A program made the position numbers and the translations under genes. A stretch of DNA of 64,000 nucleotides from Lagopus muta (taxonomy: Eukaryota; Chordata; Aves; Galliformes; Phasianidae), in NCBI RefSeq assembly GCF_023343835.1, contig NC_064434.1:3577505-3641504 (forward strand), given 5' to 3'. The notes beneath the pieces were generated by a model. That model was not told the origin of the DNA. It did no database searches and saw only the letters and a program-made list of their open reading frames with translations. Shown here piece by piece: positions 42,983-54,760 of this stretch; positions within the stretch are counted from its first letter, which is position 1, and each line of letters starts with the position of its first letter.

Positions 42983-45173
42983 AAGACCCATTTCAGCTTA
43001 GCCAACATGCTACCTAATCATCCAGGAATCAACTCAACTATTGGATTTCCTCCTAAAAAGCAAAACTTCTCCGAAGCTCCAGAATATCACAATTCCCATC
43101 AAGTCAAACTTACTACCTTCCTCCTGCTGTATATATTTAGCTGGTAGGAAAATTCTTTGCAAGGCAGCAGGGGTGGTGAGAACTTGGAAAGGAGCCCTGG
43201 CAGAAACCTGACTGCTCTGTCTCAGCACGGCTGTCACGAGATGCTCCCATCTCTCCCCCAGATAATCCCACTGTGAAGCTGGGAAGCTGTTTCTCATTAG
43301 CTCATGCTCTGTGTATCATTGTTAGGTCTTTAGCACCTCTGGGCTTGCTGTGCACGAGGCTTCCCAAACCTTTGCAATCTTCATCTCCAGCTGGAGTTTT
43401 CCAGGATTCTTTCCCATTTCCACTGCCAGGAGATGATCTGGAGCAAATCTTCATTCCCCTGTCCCTCCTTAACATCCCTTGGACATGGCAAAGGGACTCC
43501 CAGCCTAAGATGGGAATGAAAACTCTTGCTGGTGAAAGCAAGATTCGTGCATTTAAGTACCTGAAAATATGTTGCCAGCTCCACAGCATCATTTAACAGT
43601 GAGACCAGAGAAAAGTAACACACAAAACCTTTCCAAAACCCCATCTGCTCCTTACTTTTTGTTTTTGCATCCCTTGGCAAGCCCTGTTCCCAACTGGACG
43701 CCCTGCTGCCCCAGCCAGGAGCTATTTGCTCAGACCTCTGCAGCTGCAAAGATTGAGCAAGCTTCACAGACACGTGGGCTCCTGTTAGGCAGTAGCAGAG
43801 GTTTGGTCCTCTTGCCACTGAGATCTTCAGGTGCTCAGCTTCCTGTCCATTCCTGATGTACACACACCTCTGGCATTTTGGTCTTGGAGGTATTTTGTGC
43901 TGTGATGGCAGAGCTCCTTGTTTAGCTGCCAGCAGGTCTCTGCAATGCTCCCTTCAGTATCTGCATTGGGTCAATAAGAGCTGTGACACCAACAGCAGCA
44001 TCACAGGGCTTGGACTTGATTCAATCTCTCTTGTAGGCAGAGATAAGCATTCAGCAGCTCCAACAATTCACCTCCTCCTGGTTTTCCATTCCTTTGAGGG
44101 GGATTTGCCTTTGCCTCATTCAGGGAGGGGCAGAAAGAGGAGAGGGACCACCTGAATGCCCTCGGAGGGACGGAGGCAATGGCCATACATGTAGGGTTGG
44201 GGTGAAGGTGAGATGAACCCCCCCCCCCCCCCGTCCATCTCTGCCCTCTGCTGGAGGATGGACCTTCCCCTCAGGAGGTAAAAATGGGATGGGATGAGAA
44301 ATAGAAAAATGCCCCGGCTCCTTAGGGGAGCCATTCCCAAAGAGCTACAGAACGGGATGATGGAAATCGCCTCCGAAGAACTGGACTTGCCCAATCTGTT
44401 GCCACGAGCAGCTTTCGCCGTGCCTTGGGAAGGTGCAGCAGGAGCCGGGCGGCTTTCAGCTCGTTGCAAAGCCTTCCCTGACCACGAGATGGCATGAAGA
44501 ACCACCGAAACCCCAAGCAGAATGGTTTCCCTACTGCTCGGGTCCCAGCCAGTAAAACCCAGAGGTCCCCAGCCGGGCTTTGCCCTCCAGGGGAGCGTTC
44601 CTTCACCTGTGGGGACCTCCCCGTCAGCCTCCCTCTCCTGCATTGCTTTCTAACTGCATTCCAATTAAAGCATCCGAGCAGCCCCAGGCTGGCTGGTAGG
44701 CAGCCATCTCTCACAGTCTGTGGTCCCTCAGCAAACCCTCCAAGCGCTTCGTCCTTCCCGTCCCACCTCCTTAGGAGTGACCCCAGTTTCCAGTCCCACC
44801 ATTCCTCTTCCTATTTCCGCTTCCCCCCCTTGGGGCTCATGTATAAATAAAGCAAAGAGCAAGGAATAGGGTTACAGGGACAGAACGGGTCCCTGGAGGC
44901 CAGCAGTGCACTAAGGATGCACACACGTCATTGAGCACCTGGCACGGTGCCTGCTGAGATAACCTTTCACCAGAGCACCACAAACACCCGTTTCTGAAGA
45001 ATACTGGGACGTTTCCCTTCTTGCAAGGAGGCAGCAAGCCTTCTCCCAGCTTTGCAGGTGGAAGGAAGGAGACTGCCCAGCAAAGTGGCTGTAGCTCAGC
45101 CCCAAAGACCAAGGCTGGCTGCTTTCTCCACCTGGGCTCTGTCAGATTGTGCATTCTGTAATGGGGAAGCTGA
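42983..45173. other. Intergenic, nothing secure
   Basis: Unique sequence. A C16 run lies at about 44217-44232. Between 44290 and 44850 the DNA is more CpG-rich, with open frames on both strands and an AATAAA near 44845 on the plus strand (see findings). Confidence 0.5.
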
Positions 45174-45425
45174 TAGAATCACAAGATGGTTTGGGTTGGA
45201 AGGGCCCTTAAATCCTACCCAGCCCCAATCCCACCATGGGCAGGGACACCTCCCATAGACCAGGCTGCTCACAGCCCCATCCATGGCCTTGGGCACTGCA
45301 GGGATGGAGCACCCACAGCTCTCCAGGCAGCAGTGCCACTGCCTCACTGCCCTCACCGTGCAACATTTCCTCCTCATAACCAACCTAAACCTACCTTTTT
45401 TTTTCAGTTTAAAACCATTGCTCTT
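45174..45425 (-). mobile_element. CR1 LINE 3'-end fragment
   Basis: AGAATCACAAGATGGTTTGG, GTTGGAAGGGCCCTTAAATC and ACCAACCTAAACCTACC, ending in a T run. It faces the next CR1 in inverted orientation. Confidence 0.9.
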
Positions 45426-45463
45426 CGGTTGACAATGGCTCTGCAAAAGGGCTGGTGTCTCTC

Positions 45464-45652
45464 TGATGGTGCACTGGAACAGGTTGCCCAAGGAGGCTGT
45501 GGATGCCCCATCCCTGCAGGCATTCAAGGCCAGGCTGGATGTGGCTCTGGGCAGCCTGGGCTGCTGGTTGGCGACCTGCACACAGCAGGGGGTTGGAACT
45601 GGATGAGCATTGTGGGCCTTTGCAACCCAGGCCATTCTGTGATTCTATGACA
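45464..45652 (+). mobile_element. CR1 LINE 3'-end fragment
   Basis: GCACTGGAACAGGTTGCCCA, GGAGGCTGTGGATGCCCCAT and ATTCTGTGATTCTATGA tail. Confidence 0.92.
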
Positions 45653-46153
45653 CAGCTTCTATCCCTTATATCTCTACCCATGCCAAACACAGGACAAGCA
45701 TGTTAACCTAAAAGTATTCCCAAAAAATGTATTTCATGCAAGGAGAAAGAGATAACTTCAATGACAGCAATAAGATTGCAGACACTGCTCTCAGCCATAG
45801 GGTTTGGGTGATGCTGTGTGGGCCAGAGGTTGGTGTCTCAAGCACCCACAGAAAAATGCTCTGCATGCAGATTTTCACAGTGTGTCAGTGCCCTGGTTGC
45901 TCTGCCACTTCTTCTTTTCAGTGGATTTCCTCCCCCGGGGCCAGCTGGAGGTTTCTATCTGAAGCATGAGAGCTGTTCCACTCCAGCTCCTCTTATGCAA
46001 ACACATCATCTGAGCAGGGGGAGACCGCAGGAGGGACAGCCAGGTCTCACTTTCTATCACAAGCCAGGGCAGAGATGGCAGTCACGTGTCTCCAAAGTGC
46101 AAGCTCAGCAAGTGATAAAGGGAGGTGCTCACAGAAAGGGGCTGAGATAGAAT

Positions 46154-46292
46154 CCTAGGTTCATAGAATGGTTTGGATTGGAAGGGAGCTTTAAGATCAT
46201 GCAGTTCCAACCCCCTGCTATAGGCAGGGACCTCGCTCTACACCAGGTTGCTCACAGCCCTATCCAGCCTGGCTTTGAATCATCATACAACT
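46154..46292 (-). mobile_element. CR1 LINE 3'-end fragment
   Basis: GGTTCATAGAATGGTTTGGA, CCCTGCTATAGGCAGGGACC and CTATCCAGCCTGGCTTTGAA. It is nearly the reverse complement of 42419-42556. Confidence 0.9.
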
Positions 46293-46752
46293 GTTTTTAG
46301 CTGGGAGGCCCAACCTGAAAAGCTGGGGCAGGAGCCCCTCCAGCACAGATGGAAACGTGGCCCACGGATTAAAAAATCACCCAAAGTCACAGAGGTAAAA
46401 ACCACCCCAGGCTGCCAACTGCAAGGCTCACCAATGGCTTCACCAGAGCCAAACACTGCTGGGAGAGCTGGCCAAGATGCCTGGTGAAATCCAATAACTG
46501 AGGGAACTGGGCAGTTCCCATCCAGATGCTGCAAAGATCTCTCCCAAAGCTGATGCAGGACAAATTTTACTCATCTTCCTTTATATGCCAGGCATGCAGA
46601 AAGACCTTTGCATGAGAGAAGCTTGGCACTCACTTGAGCACACTGTAGATGCAGTATGGTCAATTGTTTGCTTGAAGTCAAAGGAAGATGGACATCAGAG
46701 AGGCGATGAAGCAAGGGAACCAAGAGAAATCTTTTGTTACAAAATATGGAAA

Positions 46753-46935
46753 ATCATAGAGTCACAGAATGGCCTGGGTTGCAAAGGACCACAATGCTCA
46801 TCCAGTTCCAACCCCCTGCTGTGTGCAGGTCACCAACCAGCAGCCCAGGCTGCCCAGAGCCACATCCAGCCTGGCCTTGAATGCCTGCAGGGATGGGGCA
46901 TCCACAGCCTCCTTGGGCAACCTGTTCCAGTGTGA
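46753..46935 (-). mobile_element. CR1 LINE 3'-end fragment
   Basis: AATCATAGAGTCACAGAATG, GGGTTGCAAAGGACCACAAT and CTTGGGCAACCTGTTCCAGT. A low-divergence copy of the 18530/45464/55786 subfamily. Confidence 0.93.
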
Positions 46936-47624
46936 AAATGCTATTCATGTTTAATTTTGAGAAAGATTTTGCCTTGCCTTAGAGCCAAAGATTAACTGTA
47001 CCCCCTTTTCCCAAAGCAAAGTTGGGACACACTGGGAATAGAGGCCCTGAGTGGTTTTCCCTCCATCCTCCTCCCTGCTCATGGCAGGACATACATTTCC
47101 AAGCAACAAACAATATTCCTGCTTTTAACTTCCCGTGCCATGTATGATCCTGCTCTCACCATCTCTCAGTTGTGGATTCACTCAGATCTGGACTCAGTGC
47201 CTCCCAGCCACAGTGAAGCTTTTTGCTTATGTCACCCATTCCTGAGTCACGTCCCAGCAGAGTCACCTGCTTCCTCGTGAGCACACTGAGTCACCAGGGC
47301 TTGCACAACCGGAGTTCCCTGTATGCAAGGATCTGCTGGGAACCAGGGGGAAGATGCTGTTGCATGGGTCCAGAGTGATAAATAACACCAGAAGGGACCT
47401 TCAGCCTCGCAGGGAGCTGTAAAGCAGAAGGGGCTTAGAAGGGGGAGGACTGTTAACAGCCCCCAGCTGCTTCTGGCAAGCTGAAGTCCAACAGAATCAG
47501 CTAACAGCTGGCACATTTGGGTGAGCTTTTTAAAGCCACGTGCTTCAAGAATGAGGATTTGAATTCAGGATATCTCAGATGTGGAGGGGAGGATGTTATC
47601 AGTACTCTCCCAGCATTTCTTTAC

Positions 47625-47850
47625 TGTATTCTTTACTCTGAGAGTGGTGAAGTGCTGGAACAGCTGTCCAGAGATGTTGTGGATGCTCCATCCCTGGAGG
47701 TGTTCAAGGCCAGGTTGGATGGGGCCCTGGGCAGCCTGGGCTGGTATTAAACAGGGAGGTTGGTGTCTCTGCCTGTGGCAGGGAGTTGGAGCTTCACAAT
47801 CCTTGAGGTCCCTTCCAATCCTGGCCGTCCTGTGATTCTGTGATTTCTCA
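47625..47850 (+). mobile_element. CR1 LINE 3'-end fragment
   Basis: GAGAGTGGTGAAGTGCTGGA, GGTGTTCAAGGCCAGGTTGG and CCTTCCAATCCTGGCCGTCC with a GTGATTCTGTGATT tail. Confidence 0.92.
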
Positions 47851-48039
47851 GGCAGAATCCTTACAGAATCCTGCTCACCAATTGCTTTGACCTGGTTATT
47901 CATCTGGGTTTGATAAGAACCACATTATGCCCATCTTTACCCCACGCCTTGGAGATGTTCTGTTGCAAACACATGCAGGGCAGGATGGGGAGATGAACCA
48001 TCAGCAGAAGATGCTCCAGGAGGCTGCACTGCCACAAAG

Positions 48040-48147
48040 CTCTGGGCAGCCTGGTCTGCTGGTTGGTGACCCTGCACACAGCAGGGGGTTGAAACGAGAT
48101 CTTCACTGTGGTCCTTTTCAACCCAGGCCATTCTATGATTCTATGGA
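48040..48147 (+). mobile_element. CR1 LINE 3' terminus
   Basis: CTGGGCAGCCTGGTCTGCTG, GGTCCTTTTCAACCCAGGCC and ATTCTATGATTCTATG. Confidence 0.92.
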
Positions 48148-49244
48148 GGAATGAGGTGAGGGAAAGAAAATTAAAAGATCTTCAAAAGAATGTACCACAG
48201 TGCTGTTTTGGCAGTCAAATCGTAGTGCTTACAAGCTTCCAATTAAGATGAATTAGGCAAAATGTGGAGGCACACATCCAGAAGGAACCTGCAGCACAGG
48301 CTCTGGGTTCAGGGAGAAGCACGTTAGTCTCCTGTCCCAAACCAAACCATAGAAGAAGCTGCATTCCATACCCTGGTTCTGAGCAATAATTATTTGAGAA
48401 ATGCAAAAACATATTGGCACCATTTAACACCGTATCATTGCATCTTTATTGCTTTCTTTGACATTTTGGGACAGTTTTTGCAAGAACTGTGAGCACCAGA
48501 GGTCATCCTAAAAGATGGTTTCACATCCCATTCCAGATCCTGAAATTGCTAAACTTCTCTTTAGAGAATGACCAGGCACGTTTCCTCCCCTGTTTCCCAT
48601 CTACTGATTATGTGCAGTATGGGAAGGGTTTTACATACAACTCGTTTGGAAGGGTTTCTACTTCTCTAGAAGTCTGTAGGTTTTCCTGCTGCCATTTATA
48701 CCTCAGCATGAGTTTTTGGCACCATCACATTTCAATGGCTACTTTTGGTTTAGAAGGCTTTACAAGACAGAGCTTAATGCAAGGAAAGTGAGGATTTTAC
48801 TGCTGTGTTTTTTGCTTGGATGCACTGTGGGCAAAGGCCTTTGGATCTGTAACTGCCTTTCAGTATAATCTTTAACCAGCAAAGAGTAAAACCCTTCGCT
48901 CTGCTTTTCTCTATGCTTTGGGAATGAAAACCATAATCCAAAAGCAAACACATCTCTAGCAATGTGCCCAGCCCAGCTGAGATGCTGACTCACACAGGAA
49001 CCCTTCGTTATGCCCCTTCTTGTTTGCTTTTGCAGCCATCTGTGCTGTCTGAGATCTTGTTGACCAAAATCACCTGCAGGACAACTGACTTGCAGCCTGA
49101 CCTTTGCTTGGCGTAGCTCAGGGCTGAGATGCTCCCATGCTTGTTTTTCTTATGTCCAACAATTTCGTTTTTTCTCTCTTCTCTGTAAGCTGTGCATCAG
49201 CCCCTCTAAAACCCCACTTGTGCTGTGCCTCAAGCTGCACAAGG
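48148..49244. other. Intergenic, nothing recognised
   Basis: Unique sequence without supported features. Confidence 0.5.
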
Positions 49245-49470
49245 AAGGGTTGTGTGGGATATTAGGAAATATTCCTTAGAAAGAGCAGCGATGCTGTGGC
49301 ACAGCTGCCCAGGGGAGGTGGTGGGGTCACCATCCCTGGAGGGGCTCAATGTGGAGATGTGGCACTGAGGGACGTGGGCAGTGGGCACGGTGGGGTGGGC
49401 TGGGGTTGGACTGGGTGAGCTTAGAGCTCTTTTCCAACCTTAATGGTTCCATGGTTCTGTAATTGTATGA
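49245..49470 (+). mobile_element. CR1 LINE 3'-end fragment
   Basis: GGGATATTAGGAAATATTCC, GATGCTGTGGCACAGCTGCC and TCCAACCTTAATGGTTCCAT. Confidence 0.9.
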
Positions 49471-49945
49471 GATGTACAACAAGCTGGCCATGAGCAAGCA
49501 GGGTGGCCAAAGAAGGCCAATGGGATCCTGGGGTGCATTAAAAGGAGTGTGGCCAGCGGGTTGAGGGAGGTGATCCTCCACCTCTGCTCTGCCCTGGTGA
49601 GGCCACATAGAATCATAGAATGGCCTGGGTTCCAAAGGACCACAATGATCATCCAGTTCCAACCCCCTGCTATGTGCAGGATCAATAACCAGCAGACCAG
49701 GCTGCCCAGAGCCACATCCAGCCTGGCCCTGAATGCCTCCAGGGATGGGGCATCCCAGTACAAAAAAGGACAGGGATTTCCTAGGAGGAGTCCAGCGGAG
49801 GGCCACAAAGATGATGAAGGACCTGCAGCATCTCTTGTGTGAAGAAAGGCTGAGAAACCTGGGTCTGTTCAGCCCGAGGAAAAAAAGGCAGAGGTGATCT
49901 GATCAGTGTTTGTGAATATCTAAAGGGAGGTGGGAAGCAAATGGT
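49471..49945 (+). mobile_element. CR1 LINE internal segment, interrupted
   Basis: The plus-oriented region from near the end of CR1 ORF2 (GGCCAATGGGATCCTGGGGT, CTCTGCCCTGGTGAGGCCAC) is split at 49607 by a minus-oriented CR1 (49608-49756). It resumes at about 49757 with AGTCCAGCGGAGGGCCAC and GTCTGTTCAGCCCGAGGA. Confidence 0.85.
49608..49756 (-). mobile_element. CR1 LINE inserted in another CR1
   Basis: AGAATCATAGAATGGCCTGG, CATCCAGTTCCAACCCCCTG and CAGGGATGGGGCATCCCAGT. It lies inside the plus-oriented copy and is therefore younger. Confidence 0.9.
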
Positions 49946-49950
49946 TGAAA

Positions 49951-50465
49951 CAGAATCACAGAATGGCCAGGGGTGGAAGGGACCACAAGGATCGTGAATC
50001 TCCAACCCCCTGCCACATGCAGGGCCACCAACCTCCACGTTTAATGCTAAACCAGGCTGCCCAGGGCCCCATCCAACCTGGCCTTGAACACCTCCAAGGA
50101 TGGGGCATCCACAACCTCTCTGGGCAGCTGTTCCAGCACCTCACCACTCTCATAGGAAAGAACTTCCCCCTGACATCCAACCTCAATCTTCCCTCCCTCA
50201 ACTTAAAACCATTTCCCCACCATTCCCCCTTGTCCTGCTGTTATCAACCCTTTCCAAGAGTTGATTCCCCTCCTGTTTGTAGGCTCCCTTTAGGTACTGA
50301 AAGGCTGCCATGAGGTCACCCTGCAGCCTTCTTTTCTCCAAGTTGAACAAACCCAGCTCCCTCAGCCTGTCCTCATAGGGGAGGTGCTCCAGACCCCTGG
50401 AAACCAGGCTCTTCTCGGTGGTGTGCAGCGATAGGACAAGGAGCAATGGCCCCTGCAATGCTGTC
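49951..50465 (-). mobile_element. CR1 LINE 3'-end fragment (about 515 bp)
   Basis: The longest continuous CR1 tail in the window: AGAATCACAGAATGGCCAGG, CCATCCAACCTGGCCTTGAA, CCCTCCTGTTTGTAGGCTCC-type sequence, CAGCCTGTCCTCATAGGGGA and CCAGACCCCTGGAAACCAGG. Confidence 0.93.
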
Positions 50466-50559
50466 ACTGTGTGACACAGGGGCTGGGTGGGACGCAGGCA
50501 AACTAAAGCTGAGAGGCGAACAGCTGCAAGGGCACGGACTCAGCAAAGCACAGCCCTAT

Positions 50560-50910
50560 GGGTAGACCGGGGGAGGGCTGGAGGCGGGCAGCGAGGAGAT
50601 GCTGTCACGTCGGGGCGGTCCCTGCCGTGCTGCTGCCCCAGCCTTCCCCTCCTCTTTCCTACCCCTCCTCTTTCCCTCCCCTCTCCTCCTCCTCCTCCTC
50701 CTGCAGCCGCAGTGAGGCCGGGCGCGGTGCGGAGCGGTGCGGCGGGGCAGGTAGGGAATGGGGCTCGGTGGGGATCCGGGGATGGGTTCAGCCCATCCGT
50801 AGCTCGGAACGTGGGGGCAGAGCTCTCTTGTCCTTCCTTTTCCAGCCGCGTTTGGTGCTTTGGCTTTGGGCTGTGGCTGCGGGTGAGCTTTGTCTCAAAG
50901 GTAATAGCGC
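50560..50910 (+). promoter_or_regulatory. CpG-island promoter and noncoding exon 1 of CTSB
   Basis: A GC- and CpG-dense stretch with polypyrimidine runs (CTCCTCCTCC near 50686-50702). The segment CCGCAGTGAGGCCGGGCGCG...GGGGCAG ends at 50750 before a GTAGGG donor. It fits a TATA-less housekeeping promoter and 5'UTR exon joined to the coding exon at 54756. Transcription start is probably near 50690-50710; the exact base cannot be read. Confidence 0.65.
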
Positions 50911-51339
50911 CTCAAAAATAAGCACCGTAACCCTGCAAGGGAGAGGGGAAGGGGGGAAGAAGCCTTGTTTTCCTAATGGATGGAGAGGAAACCTCGTTTC
51001 CTGAGCGCTGGCTGAAAGGAGACCACTTGGCATCGAGGGGATGGTGTTGGCAGCCGCTGGGGCCGTCCCGTGATGCTCATCTCCTCCCCCCCCCCCCCCC
51101 CCCCCCCATCATGGTGCTCATCCCCCCTATGGTTCTCCCCCCAGGATGCTCACCATGGTGCAGCACAGCATCGCAGCATCGCCCTCCAGCTTGGGGCTGG
51201 TGGTTTTTTTGGGGGGGCTTGGGCAAGAGTGAGGAGCCTGGGCAGTGCTTGGCTGTGCAGTTTGTGGGAAAGGGAAGAGAGAAATCAGTGTAGCTGCATT
51301 TGGGAGCAGTTCTCTGTATGGGAACACGCATGACTATTG

Positions 51340-51440
51340 CATCATAGGGTTGCACTGAGTTGGGGGGGACCTTTAAAGGCCGTCTGGTGCATTTCCCCTG
51401 CAGTGATCACTACAGCTCCATCAGTGTCCAGAGCCTGCTC
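51340..51440 (-). mobile_element. CR1 LINE 3'-end fragment
   Basis: ATCATAGGGTTGCACTGAGT, GGGGGACCTTTAAAGGCC and ACAGCTCCATCAGTGTCCAG. Confidence 0.85.
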
Positions 51441-53849
51441 CAAACACGAGCACTACTGTGACTCTCTTCTTTTGCCAGCCATGTGCTGGCTTTCCTGGGA
51501 AGGAATTGGTGTAGAGAAGAGAGGCCTGCTTAAAAAAATCCCCGTCATGCAGTGGTAGCTGTAATGCAGTCAGCAGGCTGTGGGTTTGGTGCTTGCCCCC
51601 AGCCAGCAAGCCAAGCAGGGTGGCCAGCTGGACTGGCTCACTGCTTGCATGCTGCTTTGTGGCTCAGTCATACACAAACACCCGAGCCAGAACAAAGGAC
51701 AAAGCTCGTTTCGGGGCCAAGGGCTCTTGCAGGAAGAGGACATATGACTTGGGTGCCCTGGAGGGGTTGGTGATGGGTCAGATGTTATCTTCCACAGACA
51801 CTTTGGGATGGGTGTGTGGGTGCTTCCCCGCATGTCTGGAGGGGTCTGAGCCCTGTGCTGAGGGTGCTTCAGGGCTCTGACTTATCGCCCAGCCTGAGAT
51901 CACATGAGCTGCGCTCTGCTTATTTTGGTGTGGTTTCTTTTCTGCCTGTGCAGGAAGAGCAGGGAAATGAGTTGCATGCTCAGCTGGGCTGACATGGGGA
52001 AGACCTCTGTGATGGGGTTTGCAGTGGAAAGGTTTGCTCAGCATCTGCTGCTGCTGCTGCTGCAGAGAAAGCTGCAGTGGGAGGAGGCTGAGCATCTCTG
52101 GTCTGTGTGTTCATAGCTCTGTCTGTGGAAGGAGGGCAGGGAACTTTAGCAGGGATAAAGAGGGGCAATGCATCCTCCTTGAAGGCAGATCTCACTGCTG
52201 CAGCTGCTCAGAGTGCTGTCAGGCTTCGTGCTCAGACATTTCCTCTTTTCAAGCATCTGAAGGGCTGAATTCTTTGAGTTCTGTGTGGGGTCAGGAGGGA
52301 GGTTAGCTTGGTCTTGCTTTGAGAAATGTCATTCCAGGATCCCAGATCACAAAGTGAAGGGCAGGGGACTTGAAGACCACCTTTGCCACAGCCCTCAGCG
52401 GCCATGCCGGGTTTTGAGCCTTTGTGGGTTCTGGCAGCAATGGATTCCTCCATCCACATAGGAAAGGAACAGGGAGGTTTGGTGATAGGGGCCTGTTCCA
52501 AAAGCGAATGCAGCTGCTGCTTGAATGGAGAGCTTCACCTTTCTGTGTTGCTTGCTAAACAAGCCACAAGGTGTGGCTTTTGCTGCTCATTTAGCCTGCA
52601 AGAGCTGAGCAGGAGCAGAATGCAGGCACACCTGGAGCTGCTGTGCTTGGAGACAGTGCTAGGTCGGGTGGGTCACCAACCCTATAGGCAAAGATGGGGT
52701 GGGAGGGGGAGAAGGAAGAGCAGATTTCTGCAGGCTCTGTGGCTGATGCCAGTTTGGTGTTAGCGCTGCTCTCAGGGCTGGTGTGCAGCATGTGAAATGG
52801 CTGCACAGCTCTAGGGCTGGGGGAGGAGAGAGTGTTTGTGGGGGGAGAGAATGGTGCATGATAACGCTGCTGGGGAAACTGTTGTGCTCAGCCTTATCTG
52901 CGGGCACCGAGAGATGGTGGCAGAGCTGCACGTGACTTCCCCCAGGCGGAAATGCATCCTGGGCTCTTCTATAGATAGACTGGGCCTCTTGCTAAATCCG
53001 TGGAGGCTGGGAGGGAGGAATCACATGAGAGCAGGGCTTTCCCTTTCCATCTTCACCCCAACCCTACACCGAGTCACGGGGTGCTCGGCGCCCTCCAGCT
53101 GGAAGCATCAAACCCCCTGACGTCCCTGCTAGCACAGCTTGCTGCAGCCTGGGGAGGGGCTGCTTGCTTACTGCAGTGGCTCTGGAGGTTTCCATGGGGA
53201 GATGTGGCTGCTTCTGGCCTCGAGCCACGTTTTGGGGTGTAAGCAAACTGTGCTGCATGAAATGCAAGCGCTGCTCGAAGGGGAAAGCGCCAGGAAAGGA
53301 GCGGTGTCTGCTTTCGGTTTGGCTGCAGCTTGGGTGTGCAGCCCGTGTGGGCTGGCTGTGTGGTCACATTTGTGAGCACCCTGCTCACAAACAGACGGGG
53401 ATCAGGTGGCTGCCTCCCTTCTGTGCTCTGCTCCAGGAAATTCAAGCTTGGCTGCTGGGAGGGGGGGTATTTATAGCCCTGGAGCAGAGCTGTCCTTGTG
53501 CCAGTGGTGGGGGGGGGGGGGGGGCTGTGGTCCGGTGCTGCATTCAGCTGAGGTGGTATGGAGGGACTGGGTACATCTTGGGGGTGGCAGAGGGGTTGAA
53601 TTCTGTTGCTGTATGGGGCATCTGCAGGTGCAGAAATGCTCCGTTGTTGTGCAGACACTGACAGATATATCCACACCCTGCTCACCAGTGTTTCAATTGC
53701 CATTTTGCAACCATCCTATGCCAGAGAGGCTTGGGAGACCTCAGGGACCTCATCCTCTGGCAGCAGGTTTCTGCTCTGGGAGAAACCTCTATGTGAGCAA
53801 ATGTGTAGGGAACTGCTTTGTAGAAGTGATATTTGGGGTGAGAGGACCC

Positions 53850-53960
53850 TGGTGGGAGCCTGGTCTGGTGGTTGGCAATCCTGCCCATGGCAGGGGGGTT
53901 GAAACTAGGTGATCATTGTGGTCCTTTTCAACCCAGGCCATTCTGTGATTCAACGAGCCG
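53850..53960 (+). mobile_element. CR1 LINE 3' terminus
   Basis: GGGAGCCTGGTCTGGTGGTT, GGTCCTTTTCAACCCAGGCC and ATTCTGTGATTC. Confidence 0.9.
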
Positions 53961-54760
53961 TGCACTGCTATGTGCAGTCCTGCTGAAAGCATCGAGAGGC
54001 TGCGGGATGGGGGGAAGAGTTAATAAATAGCGGGAAAATAAAATAAAATGAAGCAAAGAACTCCTTTATACAGTCGGCCGCAGCCGTCTGGGCTTGTTGC
54101 TGGTGGAAAGTAGGGCACTCCTGCTGGGTTTGCTTCTCTTGCAGGGCTGAACTTGGCTGCATGTGGGTGGAGGCAGTCTGCATGGGGCTGTGTGTGTATC
54201 CCCGTCTCTGCTTGCATCTGCGGGGCTGCTTTGGCCTGTTGGGCCAGCAGGGCTTAAGCCTGGGCTTGCAAGAGGGGAAAGCGGGGTGGTTGGCATGGCC
54301 CTGAGCTGCTGGAGCTCAGGGAGCACTGGGACACTGCTCTGAGCCATAGGGATGGGGTTTGGGGGTGCTGTGTGGGGACAGAGGTTGGGCTCATCGATCC
54401 CTGTGTGTCCCATCCAACTGGAGGATGTTCCAGTGAGTTCTGCAGGCCTGCAGTTCGATCACGTGTTTCTGTCTCCTAGCCCTTATCCTTTGGTTTTGTG
54501 GAAGTAAAGGGCAGCTTGTAATACCCTCCAAGTTCAATCCCTTGGATCTGCTTCAAAAGGGACTTTCCTGCTGCTGCTAATCCTGCAGGGTTGCCATGTC
54601 TGATCGCTTCTGAGCAGCAGGAGGGAGTTACTAGCTTGCTCCTGTGTCCTTCCTGACCTTTCCTCCCACATGGTGCTCTGTCAACCAGAGCTCAGGTGGG
54701 GACATCCTCCAGCAACATCCAAATCTGGGTGCAGGTGCAGTGTCCCATTCTGCAGCCAAG

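Larger units (their letters stand above)
50751..54755 (+). other. CTSB intron 1
   Basis: A 4 kb intron implied by exon 1 and the acceptor TTCTGCAG before 54756. It holds a C20-type run (about 51088-51107), a CTG run (about 52048-52063), a G-run of about 17 bases (near 53508-53524) and two CR1 pieces. Long frames on both strands at 53070-53910 look like composition effects. Confidence 0.6.

Noticed and set aside
43381-43863. 160-codon minus-strand frame
   Set aside because: No recognised domain, leader, promoter or splice signals; length is within chance for a 64 kb window.
45096-45650. Open frames of 179 and 154 codons on opposite strands
   Set aside because: They lie on the inverted CR1 pair; the CR1 3' tail is often open over this length.
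53074-53912. Frames of 209, 168 and 165 codons in CTSB intron 1
   Set aside because: Overlapping on both strands, rich in Pro, Gly and homopolymer-derived residues, with no leader, domain or splice context; a GC composition effect.
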